Assembly (NCBI RefSeq): GCF_029255285.1
Contig: NZ_JAPUVI010000093.1
Span: forward strand, 81,029-145,028
Length of the DNA stretch: 64,000 bases
Reading direction: 5' to 3'
Source of the DNA: Accumulibacter sp.
GTDB taxonomy: Bacteria > Pseudomonadota > Gammaproteobacteria > Burkholderiales > Rhodocyclaceae
In this document: one piece after another, positions 8,111-16,694 of the stretch
Layout: each line of letters starts with the position of its first letter
Position numbering within the stretch: position 1 is the stretch's first letter
Notes under the pieces: generated by a model
What the model saw: only the letters and a program-made list of their open reading frames with translations
The model's database searches: none
What the model was told of the DNA's origin: nothing
Position numbers and translations under genes: made by a program

Positions 8111-9311
8111 TTGCCGCACTTAGCCACCTTCAAGCCCGGAGACTTTCTTCGCTATTTCGTCAGCCCGGCGGCCTTCGGCATGCTGGTACTGTTCATCGTT
8201 CAGCAAGCAGGTGTGCGACGACAACCTGGCTGGTGATACAGATTGCTCACGATATTTCCGAGGAGCACATCTCGGCGAGCGATTTCGTCGAGATCATCCT
8301 TTCGCAAACCGTCTCCTACGTCGCCGGGGCGGTAGGCTGGATCTTCGCCGAGCGCGTGGGGTTTGCCGCCTACGCTTGCTATATGCTCGATTTTGCGCGG
8401 TGCAACCGCTTCCAGACGGCCTTGCTGGCCGATGCCGGGGTGCGCGAGCAGCTCGAGCCCTTTCTTACCAGCGAAACCTTCGATATCGGCTTCGACCTGA
8501 TCTACAACCTGCGGTACTACCTGCGACTGTCTTTCCAATTGCTCTTCAACGCGCTGGTTCTCGGTTTCGAACGGTTTGCCGCTTGCCTACGCTACCGTAT
8601 TCGTCGTTCTGGCCACACTGCAGTGGCTGCTGAGAAAACCGCTCGCGGCAGCCTTTCTGCACAACCAGCGGACGACCAACCGCATGCGGGCGCGCAGCTA
8701 CAACGCCTGGGACAAGGTTTTCAGTGGCAACCGCTACAACTTCACGATCTGGCAACGGGACTTTCGCCAACGTCTGGGCGACGCCATGGTAGCGCAGATT
8801 CGAGCGATTCTGGCACCTCGTTCTCAGGGAGGGGAACAAAGAGCGCCGCTGCGCGTTGCTGGCCGACGCCGTGCACTGTGTCCTCGCGCAGCCTACCCGG
8901 CTGGTGGGCGCACGGCGGCAATGGTACGGGCAGGTCCACCCTGCTTTCGGCCCTTGAATGCCAGTTGCGTGGCAAGGCCTACTACTGACCGACGCAGGAC
9001 TGCCTGGCTTTCGAGTTCAACGCTGACGCGTCGGTTGCCGCTACCCCGAAGCGGATCCATGCGACCGGCGATACGGACGAGCGCATCGAGGATCCCGAAC
9101 AGATCGACGGACTGGAGGCGGCGGAGCAGAAAGCCTACTCATCGGGCGAAAGGCAACTACAGGCGCTGCGGGAGATCGTCGCGCGAACCGATTGTCCAGT
9201 CTATCTGCTTGACGAGTGGGACGCCAATCTCGATCACGGGAACCGTGTCGCGGCCCGCGAACTGGTTGATCAGCTAGCGCGGCGCGCGCGTCGTCGAGAT
9301 CTCGCACCGTG
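8111..9311 (+). pseudogene. Decayed ABC transporter (membrane domain plus ATPase), multiple frameshifts
   Basis: Pieces of one protein are spread over several plus-strand frames. The beginning reads KPGDFLRYFVSPAAFGM and stops at 8239. A long membrane-like segment (about 8226-8570) ends in NLRYYLRLSFQLLFNALVLGF. A frameshift near 8570 leads into a segment with HNQRTTNRMRARSYNAWDKV. After about 8820 a third frame carries a degenerate Walker A (GGNGTGRSTLL, with Arg in place of the catalytic Lys). Later come a signature-like SSGERQLQALREI, a Walker B-like VYLLDEWDANLD and an H-loop ISHRD. An internal stop lies after the Walker A piece. The order membrane domain then ATPase is that of an exporter. 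Several independent lesions argue for true decay rather than a single sequencing error. Confidence 0.8.
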
Positions 9312-9380
9312 ATCGGCGCTAGGCGCGGTGCCTAGGTTCGACGGCGCCGATCCGGCTGTCGGGTGGAAGCAGGGGATTTC

Positions 9381-10823
9381 TCAAGCGGCCGCCGGTGGCA
9401 AGGCCGACGGCGCCATCAGCGCTCCGAGCCGCCGCACCGCGTCTTCGATCTGCGGCGTGTGGGGATTGCCGCAATTGAGTCGCAGGCAATTGCGATACAT
9501 GCCGCTGGCAGAAAAGAGTTCGCCTGGCACGTAGGCGACACCGGCCGCGACGGCGCGTCCGTGGAGCGCGCTGGTATCGATCTCCTCCGGCAGTTCGACC
9601 CACAGGACGAAACCTCCCTGTGGCTGCGTGATGCGCGTCGTCGCGGGAAAGTGTCGCGCTACCGAGGCGATCATCGCATCGACCTGCTGTTCGTAGGTGC
9701 GTCGCAAGCCGCGCATGTGGCGCTGGTAGGCACTCGATTCGAGGTACTCGGCGAGAACCATCTGGGTGACCGGATTGGTCGCTCCGCTGGTGATCGTCTT
9801 CTGCAAGGCGACTTGCGACCGGTAGCGTCCGGCAGCGACGAAGCCGATTCGCAGGGCTGGCGACAGACACTTGGAAAAGGACGAACAGAGCATCACATTG
9901 CCCACCCGGTCGAACGCCTTGATCGGTCGCGGGCGCTCGCCGGCAAAGTGGAGATCGCCGTAGATGTCGTCCTCGATCAGCGCCACGCCGCGGTCGGCCG
10001 TCAGCTTGGCCAAGCGACGCTTGTTCTCGTCGGGCATCACGCTGCCCAATGGGTTACTGGCATTGGGTACCAACAGGCAGGCCGCGATGCGGCCGTCGCG
10101 CGTGGCGAGATCGAGCGCCTCGATAGACATCCCGTTGCGCGGGTCGGTCGGAATTTCGAGTGCTTTCAAACCGAGTGTTTCGATCAGTTGCAGCATCAAG
10201 TAATAGGCCGGCGATTCGACCGCCACTGTGTCGCCGGGTTGGGTGACGGCGCGTAGGCACAGTCCGAGCGCCTCGGTGCAGGAATTGGTGATCACGAATT
10301 CACTGGCCGCCAGTGGCCCGGCCCAGCCTACCGAGCGTAGGACCAGTTGGCGGATCAGTGCCGGTTCGTCCATGTTGATGTGGCTGGCGCCTTCGAGCAG
10401 TCGTGGATGACGCCTGGCGACGCCGCCGTACAGTCGCCGTAGCGCCGCCACCGGCATCAGCGCGGCGTCCGGCAGGGCGGCGGCAAGCGGCGCCACGCCC
10501 GGCTGCATGCCGCTTTGCAGCACGCGCATCAAGCGTTGGCTTACGTCTACCGGGACCGCTTCGTCGGGCGTCGAACGCGCCGTGGGTGGCTCCCGACGTG
10601 CCGCCGCGTGGCGTACGAAATAGCCGGATTGCGGTCGTGCCTCGACGAGTCCTTTATCTTCCAAGTGTCTCAGCGCTTGCAGTACCGTCGATACGGACAG
10701 ACGCCGCTCGCGCGATAGGCGGCGTACCGAAGGCAGTCGCTCGCCGGGCCGAATGTTGCCGGCGACGATGATCCCGCTAAGATCCTCGGCCAGTTTTTCG
10801 TAGCGTAACAGTTGATGGTCCAT
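9381..10823 (-). CDS. MocR-type regulator (GntR wHTH fused to PLP aminotransferase-like domain)
   Basis: A 480-residue fusion. Residues about 5-75 are a GntR winged helix (GERLPSVRRLSRERRLSVSTVLQALRHLE interrupted here only for length). Residues about 110-475 are a fold-type I aminotransferase domain. The PLP lysine is Lys318 in SSFSKCLSP, and the Asp-Asp-Tyr motif EDDIYGD (about 284-290) and NPLG are present, so PLP binding looks intact. Such regulators sense PLP or amino-acid-derived ligands. It is divergent from a DUF2917 gene with an AT-rich 155-base spacer. No PLP-synthesis or GABA genes are adjacent, so the ligand is unknown. Confidence 0.92.
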   Translation of the reverse strand: MDHQLLRYEKLAEDLSGIIVAGNIRPGERLPSVRRLSRERRLSVSTVLQALRHLEDKGLVEARPQSGYFVRHAAARREPPTARSTPDEAVPVDVSQRLMRVLQSGMQPGVAPLAAALPDAALMPVAALRRLYGGVARRHPRLLEGASHINMDEPALIRQLVLRSVGWAGPLAASEFVITNSCTEALGLCLRAVTQPGDTVAVESPAYYLMLQLIETLGLKALEIPTDPRNGMSIEALDLATRDGRIAACLLVPNASNPLGSVMPDENKRRLAKLTADRGVALIEDDIYGDLHFAGERPRPIKAFDRVGNVMLCSSFSKCLSPALRIGFVAAGRYRSQVALQKTITSGATNPVTQMVLAEYLESSAYQRHMRGLRRTYEQQVDAMIASVARHFPATTRITQPQGGFVLWVELPEEIDTSALHGRAVAAGVAYVPGELFSASGMYRNCLRLNCGNPHTPQIEDAVRRLGALMAPSALPPAAA

Positions 10824-10978
10824 TTATTCTTTACAAGTACAGTTTTGGATCGATCTGATAAGAACAGTTGTTATTTTTTATGATTGTTCTGGTTACAATT
10901 CATCTTTTCTGTCACTGTACCATATCCGTTCGCCGGCTTACACTGCTCCAGGTCAAGACAACCGAAGGAGATGGCGCG
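10824..10978. promoter_or_regulatory. AT-rich divergent control region between MocR and DUF2917 genes
   Basis: This spacer is far richer in A+T than its surroundings. It contains two ACAGTT direct repeats (10839-10844 and 10864-10869), an AGAACA/TGTTCT dyad (10861-10866 and 10885-10890), and a GTACAG/CTGTAC pair (10838-10843 and 10915-10920). MocR regulators commonly bind direct repeats in divergent promoters, so these are candidate sites. The downstream gene has GAAGGAG before its ATG. Confidence 0.45.
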
Positions 10979-11293
10979 ATGGATCAAGATCTTTACAACA
11001 ATGAACTCTGCCTGGCCGACAACGTGCCGTTTCGCCTGCTGTCGGCCAAGGGGATGCGAGTGATCTGTACTGCCGGCGTGCTTTGGCTGACCGTCGAAGG
11101 CGAAGCCGGCGACATTATTCTCACTGCTGGTGAGAGCCATTTGGTGCGTGGCCGTGGTTTGGCTTTGCTGGAAGCGATCGGCACTGGCCGGGTCAGGTTC
11201 GAAAGGGCCGCGCGCCCGCGGCGAGATCTCCGGCCTCGTCTCGTCGCGCTGCTCCTTCGCAAGCGCCGCGCTTGGGCGCCGATTTCTTGCTGA
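10979..11293 (+). CDS. DUF2917 domain protein
   Basis: A 104-residue protein with the same DUF2917 core as the gene at 6654: GMRVICTAGVLWLTVEGEAGD, then LTAGESHLV. It ends in a basic tail (RPRRDLRPRL and following). The start at 10979 is chosen because GAAGGAG lies eight bases upstream; the open frame extends further up but without a start signal. The divergent neighbour is the MocR regulator. The two DUF2917 proteins are clearly diverged from each other, so they are paralogues rather than a recent duplication. Confidence 0.82.
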   Translation: MDQDLYNNELCLADNVPFRLLSAKGMRVICTAGVLWLTVEGEAGDIILTAGESHLVRGRGLALLEAIGTGRVRFERAARPRRDLRPRLVALLLRKRRAWAPISC

Positions 11294-11442
11294 GTAAGCT
11301 CGGGGACTTCTGGTCGATGTATAGTACTGGTCACGTGCTGGGAGTTTGACGCAATGACGCTTGTGCTGGTTCTCCCGGCCCCGGGTTAAGCTTTCTGACG
11401 GGCGCCAGGAGGCAAACGCGGACTTTTCGGAAAGGATGCCTG

Positions 11443-12189
11443 ATGACCAATCCTCTGCCGTCGCCAGCGAAACGCAAACCCGCGGCTGCAAAGCGGGGGC
11501 CGGAGAAACTCGCCGCCGCCAAATCGGCAGCGACTCCCTCCGAGCCCGGACTGGTCGACCAGGTGCGCGCAATGGCAGGCCGCCTGCTGGACATCAGTTC
11601 GGCGGCGGGGGTCGCCGGGCGAGCCGTGCAGACGGCGGGCAAGGTATCGAGAGCGTTGCGTCACGGACAGCCTTTCGAGGCGGCGAGTGAAGTCGTCAAA
11701 GCCGTCCTGCCAGGCGTCGGCGAGCCGACCGCCTGGCGCAAGACCGGCGAGGCAATCCGCGCCATGCGCGAGGCGGCGGGCCTGACGATCGCCGAAGTCG
11801 GTGCGGCCATCGATCTCAAGGATCCGTCGTTGATTGAAGCCTTGGAGAACGGCCGTATCGCGCTCTCTTTCGAACTGATTCTGCGGTTGGCGGCGGTTTT
11901 CGGCCGTAGTGACCCGATCGGGTTCGTCATCGGCCTTACCCGTAGTTCGAATCCGGAGCTCTGGAAGAGCCTCGAGGCCCTCGGGGTGGGTAAGCTCGTC
12001 TTGCAGACGGTGCGCGAGCATCAGTTCGTCAACGTCTATCGGAGCAATGACGACGCCAGAGGACTCAGCGACGAAGAATTTGCCGAGATTCTGGCGTTTA
12101 CCCAGGCGGCCTTCGAGATGGCGATGGCGCTGCGCACGCGCTATGCGGCCAGGCCCGCGAGGCTGTCCGGTGATGACGGCGACGGCTGA
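11443..12189 (+). CDS. Helix-turn-helix protein with Lys/Ala-rich N-terminus
   Basis: A 248-residue protein. The first 30 residues are Lys/Ala/Pro-rich, like histone-like tails. Residues about 30-95 are helical and Ala-rich. Residues about 100-160 form an XRE-type HTH ([24 protein letters not shown] then a recognition-like helix around [10 protein letters not shown]). The C-terminal 80 residues are helical with no recognised domain. It is probably a nucleoid-associated or regulatory DNA-binding protein. It stands alone upstream of dksA, transcribed in the same direction but with a 160-base gap that carries a promoter-like sequence. Confidence 0.75.
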   Translation: MTNPLPSPAKRKPAAAKRGPEKLAAAKSAATPSEPGLVDQVRAMAGRLLDISSAAGVAGRAVQTAGKVSRALRHGQPFEAASEVVKAVLPGVGEPTAWRKTGEAIRAMREAAGLTIAEVGAAIDLKDPSLIEALENGRIALSFELILRLAAVFGRSDPIGFVIGLTRSSNPELWKSLEALGVGKLVLQTVREHQFVNVYRSNDDARGLSDEEFAEILAFTQAAFEMAMALRTRYAARPARLSGDDGDG

Positions 12190-12281
12190 GCGTCACCGCT
12201 CAATGCCGCCGTGCTCTTCGTATCTAGCGCCCGCTGCCGATGCCGGTCGAGCCGCAGTCGCTGCGCACGCTGGTTGTACCC

Positions 12282-12310
12282 TTGCCAGGCGAGGCTATTT
12301 CTGGTATTTA
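12282..12310 (+). promoter_or_regulatory. Probable sigma70 promoter of dksA
   Basis: A TTGCCA at 12282-12287 and a TATTTA at 12305-12310 are separated by 17 bases, a good sigma70 arrangement. The element lies about 40 bases upstream of the dksA start in an AT-rich patch. Confidence 0.45.
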
Positions 12311-12349
12311 ATCAAATTTTTGCAATCCGTAAGAACAGGGTTTTCCGAT

Positions 12350-12775
12350 ATGGCTGAAGAGTTGCTGTACAAGCATTTCACACCTTATGTACCGAAAGCG
12401 GGCGAGGAGTTCATGAACCGCGAGCAACTGGACCATTTTCGCGGCATCCTGGAGACTCTCAAGCGGCAGTTGATGGAAGACATCGAGCGCACGGTGCACA
12501 CAATGAAGGACGAGGCGACTGTTTTCGCCGATCCCAACGACCGTGCCAGCCAGGAAACCGACATCGCCATCGAACTGCGCAACCGTGATCGCGAACGCAA
12601 ACTGATCAAGAAGATCGAGGAAACCATCGATCGTATCGAAAGCGGCGATTATGGCTACTGCGCGGCCTGTGGTGTGGAGATCGGCATCAAGCGGCTGGAA
12701 GCGCGCCCGACGGCCACGCTTTGCATCGACTGCAAGACGCTGGAAGAAGTGCGCGAGAAGCAGATCGCGAAGTAG
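12350..12775 (+). CDS. dksA: RNA polymerase-binding transcription factor DksA
   Basis: A 141-residue protein matching DksA in length and organisation. It has an N-terminal helical region, a coiled coil (about residues 33-105) whose tip contains [11 protein letters not shown] with the two Asp residues needed for activity, and a C-terminal zinc finger CAAC...CIDC. DksA binds the secondary channel of RNA polymerase and potentiates ppGpp in the stringent response. The ATG at 12350 is followed by the usual short helical leader. The gene ends at a strong bidirectional terminator shared with pnp. Confidence 0.95.
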   Translation: MAEELLYKHFTPYVPKAGEEFMNREQLDHFRGILETLKRQLMEDIERTVHTMKDEATVFADPNDRASQETDIAIELRNRDRERKLIKKIEETIDRIESGDYGYCAACGVEIGIKRLEARPTATLCIDCKTLEEVREKQIAK

Positions 12776-12812
12776 TACCTCGCCCCTGGTAGTTGGCGGC
12801 ATCCGCGACCAA

Positions 12813-12856
12813 CCAAAACAGAAAGAGGACGCCTCGGCGTCCTCTTTCTGTTTTGG
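12813..12856. terminator. Bidirectional intrinsic terminator between dksA and pnp
   Basis: A perfect 20-bp inverted repeat (12813-12832 and 12837-12856) with a CTCG loop. The arms carry AAAACAGAAA on the left and the complementary TTTCTGTTTT on the right, giving U-rich tails in both directions. It serves the convergent dksA (plus) and pnp (minus) genes. Confidence 0.9.
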
Positions 12857-12899
12857 CTACCTGACTCTACCTACCTCTTACTACCACGTCGCCTTGTCG

Positions 12900-15020
12900 T
12901 TACGATCCACCGGCCAGCGCTGCACCGCCTCCTTCTTCGGCGGTCAGTGCTTTCATCGATAGCCTAACGCGACCCTTCTCGTCTGCCTCCAGAACCTTGA
13001 CCCGCACTTTCTGGCCTTCCTTGAGGTAGTCGGCAACCGCATTGACGCGCTCGTTGGCGATCTGAGAAATATGCAGCAGGCCGTCTCGACCTGGCAGGAT
13101 GCTGACGATGGCCCCGAAGTCCAGCAACTTGAGTATGGTGCCGTCGTAGACCTTGCCTACTTCAACGTCGGCGGTGATCGATTCGATGCGGGCCCGGGCG
13201 GCGTCGGCGGCGTCACCGCTGACTGAGGCGATGGTAATCGTACCATCGTCCTTGATGTCGATGGTCGTTCCGGTTTCCTCGGTGATGGCGCGAATTACTG
13301 CGCCACCCTTGCCGATCACGTCGCGAATTTTCTCGGGGTTGATCTTCATCGTATACAGTCGGGGTGCGTAGCTCGATACCTCGTCACGGTGTCCGGACAT
13401 CGAGCCCTGCATCTGCTTCAGGATGTGCCGTCGGGCTTCACCGGCTTGCGCCAGGGCGACCTGCATGATTTCCTTGGTGATGCCCTGGATCTTGATGTCC
13501 ATCTGCAGCGCTGTGACACCGGCTTCGGTGCCGGCCACTTTGAAGTCCATGTCGCCGAGATGATCTTCGTCGCCCAGGATGTCGGTCAGTACGGCAACGC
13601 GATTGCCTTCCTTGATCAGCCCCATGGCGATTCCGGCGACGTGCGCCTTGAGGGGTACGCCGGCGTCCATCAGCGCCAGAGACGCACCGCACACGCTGGC
13701 CATAGAACTCGATCCATTCGACTCGGTGATCTCCGAGACAACGCGTATGGTGTACGAAAAGTCTTCAGGCGACGGTAGCACCGCGAGCAAGGCACGTTTG
13801 GCCAAGCGTCCGTGGCCGACTTCTCGGCGCTTCGGTGTGCCGACACGGCCGCATTCTCCGGTCGCGTAGGGTGGAAAGTTGTAGTGCAACATGAAGCGTT
13901 CGCGGTATTCCCCCGACAGAGCGTCAATGATCTGCTCGTCACGACCGGTGCCGAGAGTCGCCACGACGATGGCCTGCGTCTCGCCACGGGTGAACAGTGC
14001 TGAACCGTGTGCCCGCGGCAGGACACCCGAACGAATCGCGATCGGTCTGACCGTTCGCGTATCGCGGCCGTCGATTCTTGGTTCGCCGGCCAGGATACGA
14101 CCGCGAACGATACGGGCCTCGGCGTCCGCCACCATGTTTCTGATCGCGTTGGCGTCCGGAGCATTGTCGTCGGCCGTCAAGGCTTCGACCGCGTAGGCAG
14201 CGATCTCCTTTAGGCGCTGGCTGCGCAACGGCTTGCTGGTGATCCGGTAGGCCTCCTGAAGTTCGCCTTCGACCAGTTGGTTGAGCTTGCCATGCACTGC
14301 CTCGTTTCTGGCGGCAGGTGCCCAGTCCCACTCGGGTTTGCCGGCTTCATCGGTTAGTTCGTTGATGGCGTCGATCACCGCCTGCATTTGCTGGTGCCCG
14401 TAAACGACAGCGCCGAGCATGACCTCCTCCGACAACTCCAGGGCCTCTGATTCGACCATCAGGACGGCCGCTTGCGTGCCGGCGACCACCAGGTCGAGTT
14501 GGCTCGATTTGAGTTGCGTCGCGGTCGGGTTGACAACATATCGGCCGTCGATATAGCCAACGCGGGCAGCACCGATAGGACCGTCGAAGGGAATGCCGGA
14601 AATCGAGAGTGCGGCCGACGCACCGATCATTGCCGGAATGTCGGGGTCGATCTCGGGGTTTAGCGACATCACAGTCGCGACGATCTGCACTTCGTGGTAG
14701 AAACCTTCCGGAAACAGCGGGCGCAGCGGACGATCTATGAGGCGCGAGGTGAGAGTTTCCTTTTCCGAAGGGCGGCCCTCGCGTTTGAAGAAGCCGCCTG
14801 GAATTCGGCCAGCGGCATAGGTTTTCTCTATGTAATCAACGGTCAAAGGAAAGAAATCCTGACCCGGCTTGGCCATCTTGTTGCCGACAACGGTGACCAG
14901 GACGACTGTGTCGTCGATCGAGACCATGACCGCGCCGCTGGCCTGGCGTGCTATTTCGCCGGTTTCCAGGGTCACTTGGTGGGCGCCGTAGGCGAAGGTT
15001 TTCTTGACGATAGTAAACAT
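12900..15020 (-). CDS. pnp: Polyribonucleotide nucleotidyltransferase (PNPase)
   Basis: A 706-residue protein collinear with PNPase: two RNase PH-like domains (about 5-215 and 305-545) joined by a helical linker, then a KH domain ([20 protein letters not shown], with the GKGG loop) and an S1 domain ([19 protein letters not shown]). The catalytic Asp residues of the second core lie in [15 protein letters not shown]. It degrades RNA 3' to 5' with phosphate and is the usual partner of RNase E in the degradosome. The start at 15020 is preferred over a longer frame because AAAGGA precedes it. It lies downstream of rpsO, as in most proteobacteria. Confidence 0.97.
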   Translation of the reverse strand: MFTIVKKTFAYGAHQVTLETGEIARQASGAVMVSIDDTVVLVTVVGNKMAKPGQDFFPLTVDYIEKTYAAGRIPGGFFKREGRPSEKETLTSRLIDRPLRPLFPEGFYHEVQIVATVMSLNPEIDPDIPAMIGASAALSISGIPFDGPIGAARVGYIDGRYVVNPTATQLKSSQLDLVVAGTQAAVLMVESEALELSEEVMLGAVVYGHQQMQAVIDAINELTDEAGKPEWDWAPAARNEAVHGKLNQLVEGELQEAYRITSKPLRSQRLKEIAAYAVEALTADDNAPDANAIRNMVADAEARIVRGRILAGEPRIDGRDTRTVRPIAIRSGVLPRAHGSALFTRGETQAIVVATLGTGRDEQIIDALSGEYRERFMLHYNFPPYATGECGRVGTPKRREVGHGRLAKRALLAVLPSPEDFSYTIRVVSEITESNGSSSMASVCGASLALMDAGVPLKAHVAGIAMGLIKEGNRVAVLTDILGDEDHLGDMDFKVAGTEAGVTALQMDIKIQGITKEIMQVALAQAGEARRHILKQMQGSMSGHRDEVSSYAPRLYTMKINPEKIRDVIGKGGAVIRAITEETGTTIDIKDDGTITIASVSGDAADAARARIESITADVEVGKVYDGTILKLLDFGAIVSILPGRDGLLHISQIANERVNAVADYLKEGQKVRVKVLEADEKGRVRLSMKALTAEEGGGAALAGGS

Positions 15021-15117
15021 TGTTTCCTTTCTCAATAGTCTGGCGCGCGCCTACCCACGACTCCGGCCGGCCATTCAACCGACGAACGCACCAATTGCCA
15101 AGCGAGCCGCCATGGCG

Positions 15118-15155
15118 AAAAACAGCGGCGCAGCCCGAAACGGGCTGCGCCGCTG
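15118..15155 (-). terminator. Intrinsic terminator after rpsO
   Basis: A perfect 15-bp GC-rich stem (15123-15137 and 15141-15155) has a three-base loop. It is followed on the minus strand by five T residues (15122-15118). It lies between rpsO and pnp, so part of the transcription ends here and pnp relies on read-through or its own promoter. Confidence 0.88.
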
Positions 15156-15209
15156 ACGGCTTCTCGAGTTGCCGGCATGTCCGACCGCGGCGCGGACCGG
15201 TGAGCCGGC

Positions 15210-15479
15210 TTACTTGCGTAGGCCGAGACGCTGTATCAAGGCGCGGTAAGAATCGACGTTGGTGCGCTTCAGATAGTCCAGCAACTTGCGTCGCCGACTG
15301 ACCATGCGCAACAGGCCGCGACGCGAGTGGTTGTCCTTCTTGTGTTCCTTGAAATGGCCAGTAAGGTCATTGATGCGTGCGGTCAGCAGGGCTACCTGAA
15401 CCTCGCAGGAACCGGTGTCTCCGGCCGCACGCTGGTAGTCGGCCATGATTTGCGCCTTCTGCGCAACATTGATCGCCAT
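15210..15479 (-). CDS. rpsO: 30S ribosomal protein S15
   Basis: An 89-residue protein, exactly the usual length of S15. It contains the [24 protein letters not shown]-type segment and the [12 protein letters not shown] loop that contacts 16S rRNA. The start is the internal ATG at 15479 with GAGAG seven bases upstream; the frame is open further but would add a non-conserved leader. S15 binds early in 30S assembly at the central domain junction. The gene order rpsO-pnp is conserved. Confidence 0.97.
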   Translation of the reverse strand: MAINVAQKAQIMADYQRAAGDTGSCEVQVALLTARINDLTGHFKEHKKDNHSRRGLLRMVSRRRKLLDYLKRTNVDSYRALIQRLGLRK

Positions 15480-15675
15480 GTCAAACTCTCTTTCGTGAAT
15501 AGCGGCACAGCCCCAGTTTGATAGAGCCGGTGCCAGATGGAAAAATGTTGCCATTCGCTTGGCGAAGCGAGCCCGGCATTCTAACTTGCGCCCCGAACAG
15601 CCACAAGCCTAAGGCCGATTTTTTGCGACGGCCAAGCGCTTAGTCGGTCAGTCGGAGCTCCGAGGCCGTCCAGTG

Positions 15676-16236
15676 TTAGCCGAAGCCGGGAAGCCAGCCG
15701 CTTTGCTGGGGCGGCGTTACGGCCTCCAGCGTTCCCTGAAAAAGCGCTTCGATGACCGGTGGCTCACGCCAGCGTTCGTTCATGAAGGTCAACCCGGCTT
15801 CTTCAACCAGAGCGCCTTGCCAGTAATGGTTGGCGATGGTGTCGAGGGTAGACAGGCTCAAACTGTGGGGTAGGCGCAGGTAGTCGAGCCAGCTCGAATC
15901 GTGAAACGAGCACAGGTAGGCGCCAGTGCTGCGCGCCTGCACCAGTGTTCGTCCGAAGACTCGCGCCGGGTGCTTGGCGCGAAAGGTTTCCGCGTCGACG
16001 CGGGTGGCGAACAACAATAGGGCATGCAGGCGGCTCGGGAAGTGTCGATAGACGCGCTGACGGAAGTACTCCAGATGATACTCGGCAAAATAGTTTTGCA
16101 CGGTCGTAAACTGGTCTTCGGGTAGCGATTTGCCAAAGGGATTGCCGACCAGGACATCCCAACCTGGCAACTCGGCGTCCTCGTCCAGCCAGGCGTACAA
16201 CTCGAGTGGGGCGCTGTCCTTGAGCAGATGGCCCAT
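15676..16236 (-). CDS. Hypothetical protein, third gene of the reductase-ProQ operon
   Basis: A 186-residue soluble protein rich in aromatic residues and His (for example NYFAEYHLEYFRQRVYRHF), with Cys-Ser-Phe-His and a Leu-Arg-Leu-Pro-His-Ser-Leu stretch in the second half. No signal peptide, membrane helix or nucleotide-binding motif is visible. It begins 27 bases after the ProQ-domain gene on the same strand and probably shares its transcript. I do not recognise the family. Confidence 0.6.
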   Translation of the reverse strand: MGHLLKDSAPLELYAWLDEDAELPGWDVLVGNPFGKSLPEDQFTTVQNYFAEYHLEYFRQRVYRHFPSRLHALLLFATRVDAETFRAKHPARVFGRTLVQARSTGAYLCSFHDSSWLDYLRLPHSLSLSTLDTIANHYWQGALVEEAGLTFMNERWREPPVIEALFQGTLEAVTPPQQSGWLPGFG

Positions 16237-16263
16237 AGTCTGCGGCGTGTTTTCAGCGTCGGC

Positions 16264-16686
16264 TCACTTGTGGCGGCCGAACTTTTCGACGAGTTGGCCG
16301 AGCTTCTGCGCGTGCTGGCGCGCCAGGGTCTCTGCTTCGCGCTTTGCCTGGCGTTGCTCGGCCTGCTTCTGCAAACGCTCCTTGACCAGTTTAGCGGCAT
16401 GAAGCCGATGAGTTGCGAGAACCTCGCCGGCCGGATTGCCGTCGAGGTCGACGCGTACGGTGGCACGTTCGGTTGTCTTCAGGTAGCGCAGGGAGTGCGT
16501 GTGGATCCCCAGTGCAGTACGCAGTTCACTGCGGTTGAGAGCGGGCAGCCGCGCCAGGAGTTGCTTGTCGATGCCGATGGCGAGCGGCAGGCAGTCCCGG
16601 AATACCGGGAACTTGTCCTGCAGTTCCTTCAAGAGTTGACGTGCGTTGTGGCCGGGTACGGCGCCAGGAGGGACGGGGGTGTTCAT
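16264..16686 (-). CDS. ProQ/FinO domain RNA-binding protein
   Basis: A 140-residue protein with a ProQ/FinO domain over about residues 14-115. It includes the diagnostic FPVFRDCLPLAIGIDKQLLA and the concave-face segment LRTALGIHTHSLRYLK, followed by a Lys/Arg/Gln-rich helical tail. Such proteins bind structured 3' ends of mRNAs and small RNAs as chaperones. It lacks the long linker and Tudor domain of enterobacterial ProQ, as is common in betaproteobacteria. It starts eight bases after the acyl-CoA reductase, so it is co-transcribed with a lipid gene. Confidence 0.88.
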   Translation of the reverse strand: MNTPVPPGAVPGHNARQLLKELQDKFPVFRDCLPLAIGIDKQLLARLPALNRSELRTALGIHTHSLRYLKTTERATVRVDLDGNPAGEVLATHRLHAAKLVKERLQKQAEQRQAKREAETLARQHAQKLGQLVEKFGRHK

Positions 16687-16694
16687 GAAAAGAT

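Noticed and set aside
5613-9311. Gene cluster 5.6-9.3 kb as a single detoxification operon
   Set aside because: LysR is divergent, and the ABC transporter gene is decayed with a gap of about 400 bases; only DUF2917 and GST may be linked.
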